A DNA stretch of 64,000 bases from Symsagittifera roscoffensis (GCF_963678635.1 NC_087066.1:8213954-8277953); one strand, 5' to 3'; counted from the stretch's first letter, positions 1-13,332 are shown. Notes: generated by a model not told the origin, from the letters alone. Numbers and translations: made by a program.

Positions 1-1173
1 AAACTTGATTTTTTTTTGTGAAAACACGTGAGCATTTTTAGGTATGTGTTCATACAATTAGCAAAGTAAGATGAAATGCATTGACTGACTTTCCTGTTGG
101 AATTTCTGCAGAACTGCCTTCTCTGCTGTGTTTTCCTAGAAAAGCGAAAAAGGTTAATTTGACATGCGTTATTCTTCGGACGACCGAAAACGGGAAAACA
201 TCGGATTCCAAGTCTGGAAATCAGCCGCAAATCCCAGCCTGGGTAGCAATGTTTCTCAACAATTTTTTGTTGCTATCAACTAACCGATTCTGCCCGTACT
301 GACAAGAAATGGATTGCAATCGATTTTGTACAGATAGTATAGCAAAGAAATGAAAAAAATTGATTAGATTTGATTTAAGATCAATTTAGTTTGATATAAA
401 ATGTAGTGTAAAAAAAATAATTTCAATTCGGTTCTTAATTGATCTAAATCAATTTTTTGTTTTTTTTTGTTTCATTTTTATCCAAAAATTAGTAACAATA
501 AAATTTATTCAATTCTGTGTTTTTGTCTACATTTCTAGGCGATAATATCAACTTTTTTCTACCGTAAAAATCCATTTAATCCATTCTTAATCGAAATACG
601 TGTATCTAGGCTGTCGTAAATCTCGTAAGTCTTACAATTTTATCGGTGTGAAAATTGACTCAAATCTTAAGTTTTTCAGCGTGATCTGATTTCCGATTGA
701 AACGGAAACATAAAATTTGCAAAATGAATGGAAAAGTATTTGGAATAACTCGTATAACGTTTCAAGCATTGGAAATTAAAACGACTCTTCTCGTAAAATA
801 AGAATGCTGAAATAACATTCACGAGAGATAACGAAGTTAAAAAATAACTTCTTACTTGCTCCGACAAATTGGGAGATTTCCAATTGAAGTATAAATAGAA
901 ACTGAAAGCTACTGAGATTCATTCCAACAATTTTCTCTTCAACCACGCCAATCCTTCTCTCTAAAAATGCTATCCCTTCTCAGTCAGAATATCTCAAATC
1001 CAACCCTTAAAATAAATATCTGGTCTAAAGGCAACTAGCAGTAAATTAATACTAAATTCTTTTCTAATAAAATATTTTCCAGCGAATTTTAGATAGGACC
1101 CTAAATCACTAGCAAGCGTTTTGTCCGACGTACATAAGTATTGCTAAGTAATAAGTAGGGGTACTTTTTGAGA
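1..1173. other. AT-rich stretch with no recognised gene
   Basis: It contains runs of A and T and a low-complexity patch of GATTTAA/GATCAATT words around 340-460. The short open frames look like chance. If the exon at 1213-1327 is real, the next exons of its gene would lie here or off the left edge, but I see none clearly. Confidence 0.4.
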
Positions 1174-1212
1174 TCACTTTAGGTTAAACAATTTATTTGT
1201 TGAAAAAGTGAC

Positions 1213-1327
1213 CTTCAAGTCGTCGTCGTTGAAGGAGGTGCCCCCTGCTACCGACTGGTAGTACTCTGTCCTCAACATCTCTATGCCCCAATTCTCATCA
1301 TCTCCCCCCACTGAACTGCCCCCCAGT
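1213..1327 (-). CDS. Candidate isolated coding exon of an unknown minus-strand gene
   Basis: A GC-rich island in AT-rich DNA reads openly on the minus strand after a strong acceptor (TTGTTCCATTCATTCAG). The first base completes a codon (phase 2). The 38 codons after it include GGDDENWGIEML, RTEYYQSVAGG and FNDDDLK. The exon could end at AAG|GTCACT (phase 0), a weak donor, or run on to a TGA at 1176-1174. I do not recognise the protein. Composition and acceptor favour a real exon whose partners lie partly outside the window; no upstream exon was found. Confidence 0.4.
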
Positions 1328-1759
1328 CTGAATGAATGGAACAATTGATAAGCAATTATGAATTACAAGGGTTATAAATTGTCTCTATCGGGTTAACTGA
1401 CGAACCAGTTCTGACATTTTTCAATGACTTTTATTGATATATACAAGATCAATTTTATTGTTTTCTATTAAAATTGTCAGATTTTTTCAATTTGGCTTGA
1501 CTGTATTCAGATATCAATATGCAAGTAGTGTTTACCTGTTTTCCCGCTTGTTCCCGCCTCTGAAGTTAAAAAAAAACGATTTTAGAATTAAATCACTTCA
1601 ACTCTTTTTAATTTTTGGAATTAAAGGTAAATTTTTAGTGTGCTTTTTGACAAACCTGACTTGGAAGCCCTTTCTGTCATCGTAAAAATCATCCGCAGTC
1701 GGGCTGGAAATTTAAACAAACGTATCAAATAAGAAATCATAACCTTTTTCTTAGCTTGA

Positions 1760-1953
1760 ACTAACTGATTTTCTGAGCTCTCCCAAAGCAGTAAAAAGAC
1801 CCTATTATGGGTCAACATTCAACAAGTATATATTGGCGCCAAAGGCACCTTAAGAAAAATTTTAGGGCACGTCACCAAAAATGGATATCTCAAAAAAGTA
1901 CAAAGAGAAAAGGTCCGATCCCGCCCCCCCCCCCATCTTAAATCCGCCCCTGT
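1760..1953 (+). mobile_element. hAT-like MITE, partial copy
   Basis: It carries family landmarks in order: GAGCTCTCCCAAAGCA, a TATATTGGCGCC hairpin word, AAATTTTAGGGC, a poly-C run and the terminal AAATCCGCCCCTG. The interior upstream of TATATTGG is mostly deleted compared with the copies near 60.5 and 62.1 kb. Confidence 0.6.
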
Positions 1954-3049
1954 TCGTTGGTATTGAAATCAAGACTAAAATAGAATATAAACTCACTCAG
2001 CGGTATTATCGGGCCCTGAAAAAACATTTAAACTGTTTCGAAAAACACATAACTGATTATAAGCAAACGTGTATAAAATTTCTGAATAAAGCATAATCGA
2101 CATCATTTATCCGATAACAACAAAAAAATGAGGGAAAAAATTGATTCCAATTGATTTTAATTTTCCTTAAAACTTTTTCTGCTTCAATAGCGCAAGTTTA
2201 ATCTAAAATGAAGCCTAGGAAGCGCTAAATACTTTTAAATTTAGCAAAATTTAAGTTTTTAGCCTACATTTTTCAGAGAACAAATGCTACTCGATTGCTT
2301 TTCTCGCTCGAAATTAGACTGAAACCGGCGTAGTAACCGGCAAGACCTGTTTTTCTAAACACTGGGAAAAACTACTGATTTTTTCAATGTCGTTCTAATC
2401 ACGACTGAGAGAGCTTTACTGTTATACTTCAGTCGACCCATTCTGATGATTATTTGTGGTAAATGATTTTGCAAGGAAAGCAACAAAAACTAAAACACAC
2501 CCGAACCTCAATTTTCTCCCCATTTATAACGGCCGGAATCTCAAAGTCTGATCTCATTATTTACCTAATTAATACAAATTTTTATTTCACCGGATTTAAC
2601 GCTTTTGTTGATTCAGAAATAGCTTTTTGCCATCGCTTTTTGTTTTTTGTTGAATATTTCAAGTTTGATAACGTTGTATTTTCCAAAACCTTAAGCAAAA
2701 ATTAATATCCACTTCGGGCTGATAGAAATTATACCGCCTGAAGCTTAATTAAATAAAAGCAGCAAGAAAATAACAAAAAAAAACGTTAGAAGAAAATAAA
2801 AAATTCTTGAAGTGATATTATAGCTATATATACGTTGCAAACATAAAACTCGTGAAGTTAGACTACATAACCGACAAAATCTTGTTAAAACCAAAAAAAG
2901 CTCCAAACTACGAGTGTTTTGATGCAAACTTAGGTATAACAAAAAATGAGATCGAATTACACAACAAATAAGAAACTGAAATCGGTTTACAGGAAGCTCA
3001 TAACATTCCTCACCTAAATCTAAAATTATTTCCTCGCTTTCTTCTCTAG

Positions 3050-4480
3050 TTTAGCATCCAAGCTTAGGCTTAAGTAATCAATTATAATGGATTATACTCT
3101 TAATCTTTTGACAATTAAAATTGATTATGATTACTCAAAATAGGTGTTTTTAAAATTATAATGAATTACAATCTCTCAAAATCCTTACAATTGATTATAG
3201 TTCATACAGAAAAACTCATTAATTTGATTACAATTGATTAAAATGGCATGACAAAAATATTAAAAATTGGGATAAAATGACTAGATTAAAATCAATGGTA
3301 GATGGGTTAGTAGGCCATTATAATCAATAAGAATGTGATTTACCTGATCATAGTTTCTTTTCAAAAAAGGACAAAAAACTTCAACAAGACTGGTACTAAA
3401 AAAGTCTTTTAATTGAATATTAACGCTGATAAAATGTGATTATTGATGCCTTGCTCCCTGCATCCAAGCTTAGGCTTAAGAGATCAATTAAAACGGATTA
3501 TACTTTAGATCTTTTGACAATTACATGAAAAAGTTGCCTACAGCTTAAGTTTTCTCAACCAGTGTAAAAGATAATTTTTAATCCAAACATGGAAGAATTA
3601 AAAGTGAATCTTGCATAGTTAATCGAAAAAACAAGAATTGCCGAATACTGTGCATGAAGCACAGAATAGTCCGACCATATTCATAAGAAAACTGCAAAAA
3701 AAAAGTTTTTTTTTGTTTTATTAAACTGAAGTCGTTGTTTGCATGCAAAATGATGTAAAAACTAAACAAACGTGTATAAAGGACATAAAAAAGGACATAA
3801 AATCCATTTTAATTTTAACTGACTATAAAAGTTTTATCTCAACTTCAATAAAACTGGTACTAAAAGTGTCTTATAATTGAATATTAACGCTGATAAAATG
3901 TGTGGTTATTTATTCTTTGCTCTCTGCATCCACGCTTAGGCCTAAGAGATCAAATTAAAACGGATTATATTTTAGATCTTTTGGCAATCATCATGAAAAA
4001 GTTGTCTAAAGCTTCAGTTTTCTCAACCATGATTATAGTTCATACAGTTTAACAGTTGTCTTATAATTGAATGTTAACTCTGATAAAATGTGATTATTGA
4101 TGCCTTGCTCCTTGCATCCAAGCTTAGGCTTAAGAGATCAATTGAAACGGATTATACTTAAGACCTTTTGGCAATTACAATTGATAAAAATTACTCATTA
4201 GGTGTTTAAAAAAGTTATAATCAGTGATATAATTAGAGCAATAGTATATCCTATTACTTTTTTTATATCTTACGATCTAATATTTTTCTATTATTAACAC
4301 AACCTCTAAAAATGGGATGCCTTGTTACACCTTTGGTAATGTTATATAGTTGATCATAGTTTAATTTCAAAAAGGGAGACTAAATCGATTCTAATTTTTA
4401 ACAGACTGTAGAAGATTTTTTTCTCAATTTTAGTAAGACTGGTACTACAATTGTCTTATAATTAATTATTAACGCTTATG
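3050..4480. repeat. Degenerate tandem array of four units
   Basis: The phrase GCATCCAAGCTTAGGCTTAA recurs with small changes near 3056, 3470, 3928 and 4107. Each time it is followed by a GGATTATACTT / ATCTTTTGGCAATT block, and it is usually preceded by AATTGAATATTAACGCTGAT. Spacing is about 410, 460 and 180 bp, so units have lost or gained pieces. No coding potential is seen. Confidence 0.7.
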
Positions 4481-4869
4481 CGTCTGTTTTGAAAAGAATT
4501 GACTAAAACAGAAAAAATTGAACAAAATCCAGAGGTCGGGTGTTTTGCCTGAAAGAAACAGAGAAAACAAAAAAATTGAGCACTTTGTAATCAGAAACAA
4601 AAATATAGAAAAACGAAAAAAAATTCAAATTTTTTCAATTTTTTTTTAGAAAAAAAAGACACGCATATAGCTTCAATTATGCGGACCTTCTTTCTCTACA
4701 GTTTCAAAAATAAATGAAAAATTTTTTCTATATTTTTCTATCTTTTTGTTTCTGATTAAAAAAGTGATGGCAGTTTTTTTTTAATTTCTGTTTCTTTCAG
4801 GCAATACGTTCGACCTCTGGAGTTTGTTTAAGGTTTTCTATTCTAACTTTTCCATTTCGAAACGGATGA
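4480..4869. mobile_element. Foldback MITE with arms of about 160 bp
   Basis: The left arm (4480-4640) and right arm (about 4700-4869) are imperfect reverse complements. The left arm has CCAGAGGTCGGGTGTTTTGC and then CTGAAAGAAACAG; the right arm contains the complement of both. The ends are GCGTCTGTTTTGAAA and TTTCGAAACGGATGA. It has no ORF and its superfamily is not recognised. Confidence 0.65.
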
Positions 4870-7800
4870 AAATATCTCCCAGTTTTTTAATACAGCAAAA
4901 ACACGTTCAAAAAGTTTATTTTTTATTCATTGACTCGTGTGAAACAAAATGAGACAACAGACTGTTGTCAAAATTTCAATGAGCCTACAAACCAAAGTAA
5001 AATTTTTGCTTATTTTCTTTCAAAAAAATAAAGAATTGAAAACTCTTCAAAATTCTGGATTATTTAAGATTTGACAATTTGTAGATAATTATAGCCCAAT
5101 TTGAGAAAATAGAATCAACTGCTTGTCAATTTTGTTATCCCTTTTGCAAACCTAAAGTTTTTTCTTCTAATTCGAAATGACGTTTAACCCGAAAAAATCA
5201 AACTTGATACATTTCTTTGAAAAACAAACTACAGAAACTAAATTTCTATGATCATCAGTTACTTACAACTTGCCTCTTTGAAATCTCTTTTTACCTTTAG
5301 TTATTTTCAAAAAAGATATATGACCCGGAGTTCCAATCAACTGCTCATTTTTAAGATGATATAAATTGTTTTTAAGCAACTGGATAGATTTAACAGATTT
5401 CATTAAAACGCAGCTCTTAAATCAATTACAATGAGTTTTGACTTTTTGTTTTTTTTTCAGCGTTTTTTGCATAAATTTGCTTTTTAACGGTTTAAGTTCT
5501 ATCTTATTTCATGTTTATCTTCGACAGACAAATATTTTATTGAATTGTTGAAAATTTTTGAAAAATTTGTAGATTTTTTTCAGTTCATTAAAAAACCATT
5601 TGGCTTTTTCGTTCTTACTTCCAAAAATGTGGCAAAAAATGCGCTCGGTGAGTTTCTCTCATCTCCAAACAAACTTCGACTTATTTTTACCATTTGTTGA
5701 CAGAAATTTTATTATCTATTAGAATATATGAAATCATGCAAAAAGACTAAATGTTTGGCGCTTTTTAGTGTTTATTTTGGCAGAAGGAGGAATTCAATAT
5801 CTGCATTTTGCCTATTTAAGAAATTTTTGTTTGATTATCAAAATACTGATCTTCTACTGGCTTAAAAATTTGGCGGCAAGTTGCTTACAAATTGAGTTCA
5901 AGCTTGCAAATTGAGTTCAAATTCCGTTTTGTAAAGTTTGGTCGTAGTTTTATATACAAAAAGCATCAATAATTTTCAGAAAATTCTAGGGCTTAAAGAT
6001 GTGGCTTTGGACTTGTTAATTCGACCACAGAAGATGGGAAAGAATTTTGTTTTCGCGTGTATTTTAGTGTTTTTTTCCACTCAAAATCAGGTAACCAATA
6101 AAACAAATGATTGACATGGCTTGACTGAGTCGTGATGATTCGGAAGATATTATAATTTTTTCAAAACATTTCTGACAGTGTTGAGAAAAACCAGTTGGAA
6201 TTTTTTGTGTTTATAACTCATCTACATTTTGTGCAATGAAGCAATCGAGTAACTTCAAGTTATTGTTGTTGACTTCAATTTCTCATGCTGAAATGGTTTT
6301 TAGTTTAATTCACCTACCTGAGTCATATTCGTAGACTTCTGGCATTTCTGGTTGACTTGGATTTTTTTTCCGATAATACAGTTACTGTAAAAGCGTTGCC
6401 GAAAAATATAATACTAAATTAGTGGCAATTAGTGTTGTTTTAAAGTATACTGTAGGGCAAAACTAATTGCAAATTTTTTCTTCAGTACTTTTTAGTGGTA
6501 CATAAATAAAAAATGTTATGTTTTTTTTATCTGCAATAATTTAAGACAAGATACTAGATTGAGCAGCCATGGTTTTGCAGAGATTCCGGTTCACAGTAAT
6601 CCATTTTTGCATTACTCAAAAATCAATTTTGCGAATTTTTCAAAAAAATTAAGGAATTGATTATAAAATAAGTTTTTCTTGGGTTTGAAAAATATCTTTT
6701 TTCAGGCATATTTTGTTCAGATTGTTAAAATATTGTTCAAATCGTTATTTCACCTCTGCAAATTGTAAATTTAATTTTAAGTTAGCAAAGATGATCAACC
6801 TATGTTGTTGATGCTTTTCTCCTCTGCTGACGTCTCAGTCTGCAATTTTGAAAAATTTTCAAGCTTGATTGACAGATAATTTGTTTTATCAGGATATTTT
6901 TTAACTCTCATTACAGAACTTGTATCGAGAAAAACTGCCAGTTTTTAATAAGTGTTAACAGTTTTAGTTATTGATTTTTTTGTCTAGTCTAAAGCAAATC
7001 ATAAAACATGACTTTGAAACGAACTATAGGAGCACTGCAAAAGCAACAAATAATCTTAAAATAGATAAAATTCATTTCAGCTTTCATATTTCTAATTTCT
7101 TGTACTTTTTCTAGTTTTGGGTGATGATGTTTTGTTTGGCTACTTTATTTTTTTCAGATTTGCAATTACTTTTTATAACAGTACAGATTTTAAGTTTTGA
7201 GCAAATAGTAGTCAAAATGAAATAACAAAAAATGAAGATATTTTTTTATATAAAATATTCATCGAAGGCGATTGTGCTTTATTATCTTAAACTGCAATTG
7301 CAAGCATTGCAAGCTAAATAAAACTATACGTGCAATTTTGAGCAATGCAGTAGTGCACTGCTGATTGCTCTTTTTAAATTGTGCACACTGTCAAATATAT
7401 AGATAAAAACAGCAGAAATTTGCAAAGTTGAAACACTATGCCAAGCCTGAAGTCAAACCGATTTTCATAATTACTTTGACAGATAAAAGATCCTTAATTA
7501 CTCAATAACTCTATTGTTCAAGTTTTCGAAGAAAGTGACTGACAATTTATGTTCAGAGCGTTTTTTTCTGAACAAACTGTGATTAATAAGATTAACTTTA
7601 GATAGTAACTTTTTTGAACAGTCGGAGCGATACCGATTTTAAACTTTATGCTACATCATCAATTTTGTTCAGAAAATTCAAAAAAATTGTTCTTAAAGCG
7701 ACAATAGTTTGTTTCGAGTAAAAACATATTCCGAGAACAAATTGTCACTTTTTTGGAATTTTGAGCAAAAGAAAATCAAAAGTCCAGCAGAAAACGTACT

Positions 7801-7899
7801 TTTTCCTCAGGTGCTTTTTAAGGGGTTGAATGGTGGATTTATTTTGTTTGGCTTATGATGAGATATGTTTCAATATCAAGTCTGGCACGATATATTATG
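4870..7899. other. AT-rich intergenic stretch with one transposon fragment
   Basis: There is no gene I can support. Near 6015-6200 is a minus-oriented family B Helentron-like fragment (GAAGATGGGAAAG, then GTGTATTTTAGTG, then GAGTCGTGATGATTCG). The rest is low-complexity A/T-rich sequence. Confidence 0.4.
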
Positions 7900-8700
7900 A
7901 CTACATCGCTAACAAAAATCAACAATTAAAGGATCAGAATACATTTTTAGACCTCACAAAGGCTTTTGAAGCTGTTTATTACTCAAATTTGCGATAAAAA
8001 AAATGGAAATTATGGAATTCAGAGGGCCTTTCTTTAATTTTTTGGAATCTTGCCTTGACACTCGCTATCAGTACACCGAAACAAGATCTCTTAAGACTTA
8101 AATTGGTATCTTCGGAGTACCTCAGGTATCTATTCCTGACCCACTTCTATTCATACTACAGGTAAAATATCTTGAAATAGTCACGGGTATCACATGGGTA
8201 CTTTCGTATGCAGATCACACTGTTCTGAAGTCCACAAACAAAACCGACTCGCACATCAACCGGCTGTTCTTCAAGTGAACGATTGGTCAAAAAAGAACAA
8301 ATTGACACTAATTGTCAAAAAAAACCAAGAACATGGGTCCTGTCGGACCCAAAAATGTGAAAAAAGACCTGTCAATCATTTTTTAGTTGCCCCTCCCCCA
8401 ATAAGAATAAGAAGATGTGAAACGTGTTAAATATCTTGGAATTCATCTTGACAGCAAATTGAAATTTCATCAGCATAATGATCAAGAAGAAAAAAAAAGA
8501 TTTTCAGATCTGAGGAGTGTTTTTTTCAATAGAAAAATTTTCTAACAGAACAGCAATTAACATTTGCGTTAAAAGTTATGTGCAACCAATCATCCAATAT
8601 GGAGTTTTAGTTTATTCAAAAACCGACAAAACCTAACTGATGGATTTGGAAACAAAAATCGAAAGGCTTGTTAGAGTAATATCTTTTTGTGTGCGGAAGT
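7900..8700 (+). pseudogene. Decayed non-LTR retrotransposon reverse transcriptase
   Basis: Fragments in several frames line up in the order of a LINE polymerase of the Jockey/CR1/L2 type. Motif A reads FLDLTKAFEAV (about 7940-7975). Motif B reads GVPQVSIPDPLLFIL (about 8113-8160). Motif C reads YADHT (8206-8220), then NDWSKKNKLTL (about 8278), YLGIHLDSKLKF (about 8430) and QPIIQYGVLVYS (about 8585). Stops and frame changes separate them, and the second catalytic Asp of YADD is His. No 5' ORF, endonuclease or tail was found. It cannot encode an active enzyme. Confidence 0.85.
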
Positions 8701-10620
8701 AGGATTCAATCACTGAAATAATGCATTAAATTGTATATACTGTAAGAGATTTTTTTGCTAACGAAAATTTGAAATTAACTGGGAAAATTGTTTCGAGTTG
8801 ATCCATTGTGTTATGCCATTTTTGAAAAAAAAGTTAGGCACAATATTTTCAATGAGAAACTCAAATCAATAGTTAGTTTTAAAAGAAAAAGTCAACAGAG
8901 GGTCTTTAGACCTTAAGTTCGAAAAATATTTAAAACTCTTTTATTTTTTTTCTGCCGGGGTCAGTTTTTGAAAAGGGCTTCTCTGCTTTAATTGAATAGT
9001 TTTAATTATACATTTTTTGCTGAAAACGTAGAGTTTGTTTTTGTTTGTTTCTAGGTTATAGATAAAAAAGACTACCCACGAAAACAAAAAACATTATTTT
9101 TTTGAAGAGACGTGTTGAAAAGAGAGAACAAAAAGGCTTACGATTAAGAAATGTTACCGGTAGAACGGTCCGTTAGATCTGAAAATTTAACTAAATAGTT
9201 TGTTTTTTTGCTGAATGAGAAACCTGAAAACGGATGTGCTGGCTTAATGGTGTTCTCCCATACAATTCCAATTTGTATTTGTAAACTTTTGTAAGTAACC
9301 GTGAAACTAGATTTTGTTTGGAAACAATTTATTATTTCTTTCCCTGTTGTTATTGGGATTAAAAAACGTGATATGATAGGTCAAATGTTACAATTGCAAG
9401 CTTTGATCCACACGAATTCGGTTAATTCAAAAGTGTATGGTTGTTTGTACTAAACTCCATAAAATCACTCATTGCACTACGAAATTGATGCTTTTGAGGT
9501 GGAGAATATGTGTGCAGAAAATTTTTACATTGTAGAAGAGGTTCTTTTATTTTATTTTTATCAATTGTCAATCAAACACTGCTATCTAGAAAGCAGTGGA
9601 AGCGTTCAAGACGATGCACTTATACGAACATTATGTTTTCTATACTTTCAACTTTTTCTAAACTAAATTACTTGTCAGTTTTTTTAAATAATTTTAAAGC
9701 AAGTTGACAGGTTACATGATTTTGCTTTTAAGAAAATTATTAGTACATAAACTGGCAATTTTGTGCTAGTATTCTTATGTTTATTCACAATATTTTTATT
9801 TAAAATGTTTTGCACCAGCAGCTGCTTCTTGAAGTTTGCTAGGGTTATGAACTATATCATTTTATTCAAATTGTTCTAATCCAACTCCTTATGGCCCGAA
9901 TCATTCCGCGCACAAAATTAAGCAAGTAAATGACATTGCGTAAGGAAACTATAATTTTATTTAGGAAATTTTTTTCCTTGACCTAAACCCACTCTAAATG
10001 ATAAGGCGTGAAAACACCATTTTTTAGTTTTGATAGGTAACATTTAGTTCCAATGGTTTTTAAAATTTCATTTTTTCTTTATCAGATAAAATTTTGAAAA
10101 CATTATAACTTCATAGTTGCCATCTCGTTCATTTTTTTCAATTTTTGAAGTTAAAATTTTTTCTGCGATTGCGTCTAAAAAAAAGAAAATGAAATTTTTT
10201 ATTTCAATTTTTGTTCCATTTTTTGACAAAAGCGACGAAATTTTTTATGCTGGGTAATTTTTTTTTCAGACCAATTTGGTTTTTCATTTTAAGTTTTTAT
10301 TAAGGTTTGAATTTTGATTATCTAGACAAAGTAGACGTCCTTGGCTAAAAATCAATGTTATTTTCACTTTTGACCATTCTTTGCACAGAAATTGACTATT
10401 TGAGTAAATTGGGTTATCACGTGCGTTATTTAGAAACTTTTTTTAAAAATGTAGCATTTGTGGTAGAGTAAATTTTCCGATTTGATTTAGGGCAAGTTTT
10501 TTAATCGAAAAAAATTGTTACTAGATCAGAAACAGTTCGCTTTCTACATGATATTGCTTGTGGACGATTCAAAAACAAAAGTAGAACTTTCAACTTTCTT
10601 ACCTTTTTCATTTTTTCAAA
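8701..10620. other. AT-rich intergenic stretch with no recognised feature
   Basis: Overlapping short frames at 9472-9707 have no recognisable protein. Some of 8701-9000 may be the untranslated tail of the decayed retrotransposon, but no poly-A boundary or target duplication is clear. Confidence 0.35.
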
Positions 10621-10632
10621 AACAAACTTTCA

Positions 10633-11041
10633 TTACGAGGCCAACCTTTGCTTTTTTTGTGAATTATAAACAATTCCGCTGCTCTTTGTCCTTTCCTCCA
10701 CCTCACAAAAACATGAATTTTATGGTGTAACGAGTGATTCTACAAGGTTTGTTATGAGGACGAAATATGTTAATCCTAGCCTAATCAGTCCGAATTTCAA
10801 TTTTCAAAACAATCGATTAATGTGAAAAAAAAAATTATTGGTAAATTTTTGCAGGTGGGGGAAAAGAAAAAAGAGCCAAGTCCGCAACAAGAACGCTCCC
10901 TTGTTTTTTTTGTTTTCTTTTCATTTTCTTTGATCATTCCGACAACATTTTTGCATGTTTAAAGGGTTGTCTCTGGAATCAAGGAAAAAACAGTCACAAA
11001 ATTGTGCGTCTATCTAATGCACAGTTTGGCCTGGTAATGAT
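10633..11041. mobile_element. MITE with ACGAGGCCAAACTGT-type ends
   Basis: The left end reads CATTACGAGGCCAAC and the right end CACAGTTTGGCCTGGTAATG, an inverted repeat. Inside are CCGCAACAAGAACGCTC, TCATTCCGACAACATTT and TCTCTGGAATCAAGG, all shared with the copy at 57283-57487. Its length of about 410 bp is due to an extra A/T-rich segment. Confidence 0.6.
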
Positions 11042-11239
11042 TTAACTTACAAGTTTGGCAGACGGAGAGCTTAGTGCTTCGCACTGACACGAGAAATTCT
11101 GTTGTTTTGAATGGTATAACACATAACAAATTTTTGTGCTGAGTTAAATTAAATTTTTTTAACCTATTACTTGTTTTTGTTTTTTTTTGTGTGTAATTTT
11201 TAATTTGGAAAAACATTTAACAGTTTGACTTTCAAAAAA

Positions 11240-11720
11240 CAAAAATTCTGCAACAAATTTTTCTGGTTGTTATCATACACCAACAATGCTTAACATACAA
11301 TTCTCTTCACCAAGAATTAATCATACAGTTCCTCACATCAAGTGTGCGGAAAAAAGCCTGTCATGCAATTTCCGTATACGAAAAGTTAACAATGTTCGTT
11401 TTTTCCATGAACAATTCTGATCATGAAGAATTGTCAAAAAACTAAGAATGAACCTAAAAATGACAGACAGTGCAGTCAATGTTAATAAAATCGAAAAAAA
11501 AAACATGATAGCAATAATTTTTGAACATTTTTTGGGAAAATGCATATCATACAGTTCCCTTATATGGAAATTGTTCGATAGACATTCTTTGATGGCGACA
11601 ACAAAAAATTTTTCAAGTAATTTCGAAAATGCTCCAAATCATTTTTTTTTTCATATGAAAAATTATTTTTGTACTCAAACAAACATTTTCCAAAAAAAGT
11701 GCAGGCAGAATTTAGTTTTT
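11240..11720. repeat. Cluster of small hairpin repeats
   Basis: Several words of the type ATGCTTAACATACAATT, GTCATGCAATTTCC and GCATATCATACAGTTCCC, with partial complements, match the 55-bp hairpin family seen best at 44596-44650. The copies are decayed. From here to the receptor stop at 12317 the DNA is AT-rich and I see no gene; no AATAAA signal close to the stop was found. Confidence 0.4.
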
Positions 11721-12316
11721 CTGTGTGCATAAATTAGTCCTGGTTACACAAAAAATGGATTTTATGTTCTTTTTGCTGGAAGACTTTTTCACAAACTCTA
11801 AAAAAAGCCTATTTCTTTTGTATGGCATGTTTATGTACTTTTTGATTATTGCCTAATTAAATCAAATTTTAAATTTTAAAAACTTTCAACTTTCGCCCAA
11901 GTTTAAAAGTTTGTCGCTTTCGTTTTATCTTTTGTATAATACAACACTGAGACTATTCAGGTCGTTTCCTATGCATTGTGAATGCAAGAGGTCCAAACCT
12001 TTTGACTCTACCCTTAAGTATACCGATGTCATATAACGATTTTCAAACATCATCTTGTTGAAAAAATTTATATTTAGCATTTAGCGTTGAGCATTTCAAA
12101 AGTTTACTTGAAAAACATGAACTGCGCCACGTTTAGAAGCTACAAGTAGTTCAAAAAGTCAAAAGTAGTTCAAGAACCATGAAAAAAATAATTAAGTTTC
12201 TTTCACAATAGCGTTCATTGCCCTTAGAAAACCACATGATATATGGAACTTGAATTAAACCTGTACAATGAAATTGGAAAATTGGAATGATTATTTCTAA
12301 TATACTCGATATAAAA

Positions 12317-13332
12317 TTACAAATAGGTCTCCTTGCTGGACGCGTCTTCCTGTAAGCTAATGAATCTGCTCCCCAGTTTCCCACCTCTTCCCGAAGACAT
12401 CCCCTTGTTACCCCGCCCTTCCTTCCGTAAGGAGCTTTGCCGAGTTCTTTCTGGGACCGTCAACTGGACTTTCAACCTATGCGTTGCCGAACCAGGTTGA
12501 ATAATATCGTGATTCTTCAAAATCGAACCTGATTCGTCCGTTACATCGACAAAGCTATTCGAAGATTTAGATTGCTTTGCTCTGATTGGTTCATTATTTT
12601 CCAATTGGTCTGAGAATGAGATGCGGGTTTTGATTGGCTGAGGCGGCGATATTGGACTTGGCGTGCGATCGCTGGCTGAGATAATTTCCAAATTTGGCAG
12701 GTGCGGTCGGTCGGTTATTCTGCTGGTCGAACCACTGATTTTATCCGACCGTCCCATCAGCATAAAATCCAGTCTTTTCTGTTTTACCTGAGGCAAATTG
12801 GATATTGATAGAGAATGCGTGCTTGTGTTTCTCAACGTAGGCATTGTCAAGTTCCCCCCACTGATTAGTGAGTCATTCAAGGGTCCCCCGTCCGTTTTTT
12901 CGGGACTCTTGAAGTTGGAACTGCATATGTATGTATCTTCGTTTCCTTCTGTGTTGTTTGATACTGCTCTGTGTCTAAAGAAACTAAAAGGCTCATCATC
13001 GATATCCGAAAGTTGGAATGTTCTAGAACGTCTCTGATTTCTCGGGCTGATGACGTCATCAAACACGAATAGAGGCTGGATATTGTCGTCGACATCAGTC
13101 GACTGCTGAAGTTCCGGGAGATCAGAAGTTCCGAAAATGCTGACATTGGAGACTCTTCCCGCTGGTTCCGTCCCCTCCCCCTCGGAATCGCTGCTGTAAC
13201 TGACGGGATCCCCTCCGTGGTGTTGCACGTTGAAGTTGACAGGTCTGGGAGGCACTATCTTCTCGAAGTCTGCCAGTTTGAGCTTGGAAGGGTTCTTGTA
13301 CAGCACTTCGTGTTTCTCGCAGCCCATGCCCA
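12317..13332 (-). CDS. GPCR exon 5: distal cytoplasmic tail with C-terminal PDZ ligand (residues 499-836)
   Basis: The acceptor is TTTTTCAAG; the first two bases complete Met499 with the last base of exon 4. The 1016 bp exon ends at a TAA after SSKETYL. The tail looks disordered. It has an acidic Ser patch (SSDSEGEGTE, 545-554), basophilic kinase-like sites (RRSRTF 599-604; RTRQSSLR 794-801), a proline-directed cluster (TPSPISPP, 722-729) and an Arg/Gly stretch near 805-820. The last four residues, ETYL, fit the class I PDZ rule (Ser/Thr at -2, hydrophobic at 0). Composition is clearly coding. Assignment to the GPCR rather than a separate downstream gene rests on phase, strand and order, so it is inferred. 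Confidence 0.75.

Noticed and set aside
3050-4480. CRISPR-like array
   Set aside because: Units are hundreds of bases long and degenerate in a eukaryotic genome; spacing and repeat length do not fit CRISPR.
8194-8430. 78-codon ORF as an intact gene
   Set aside because: It is part of the decayed reverse transcriptase (YADHT region), not a separate gene.
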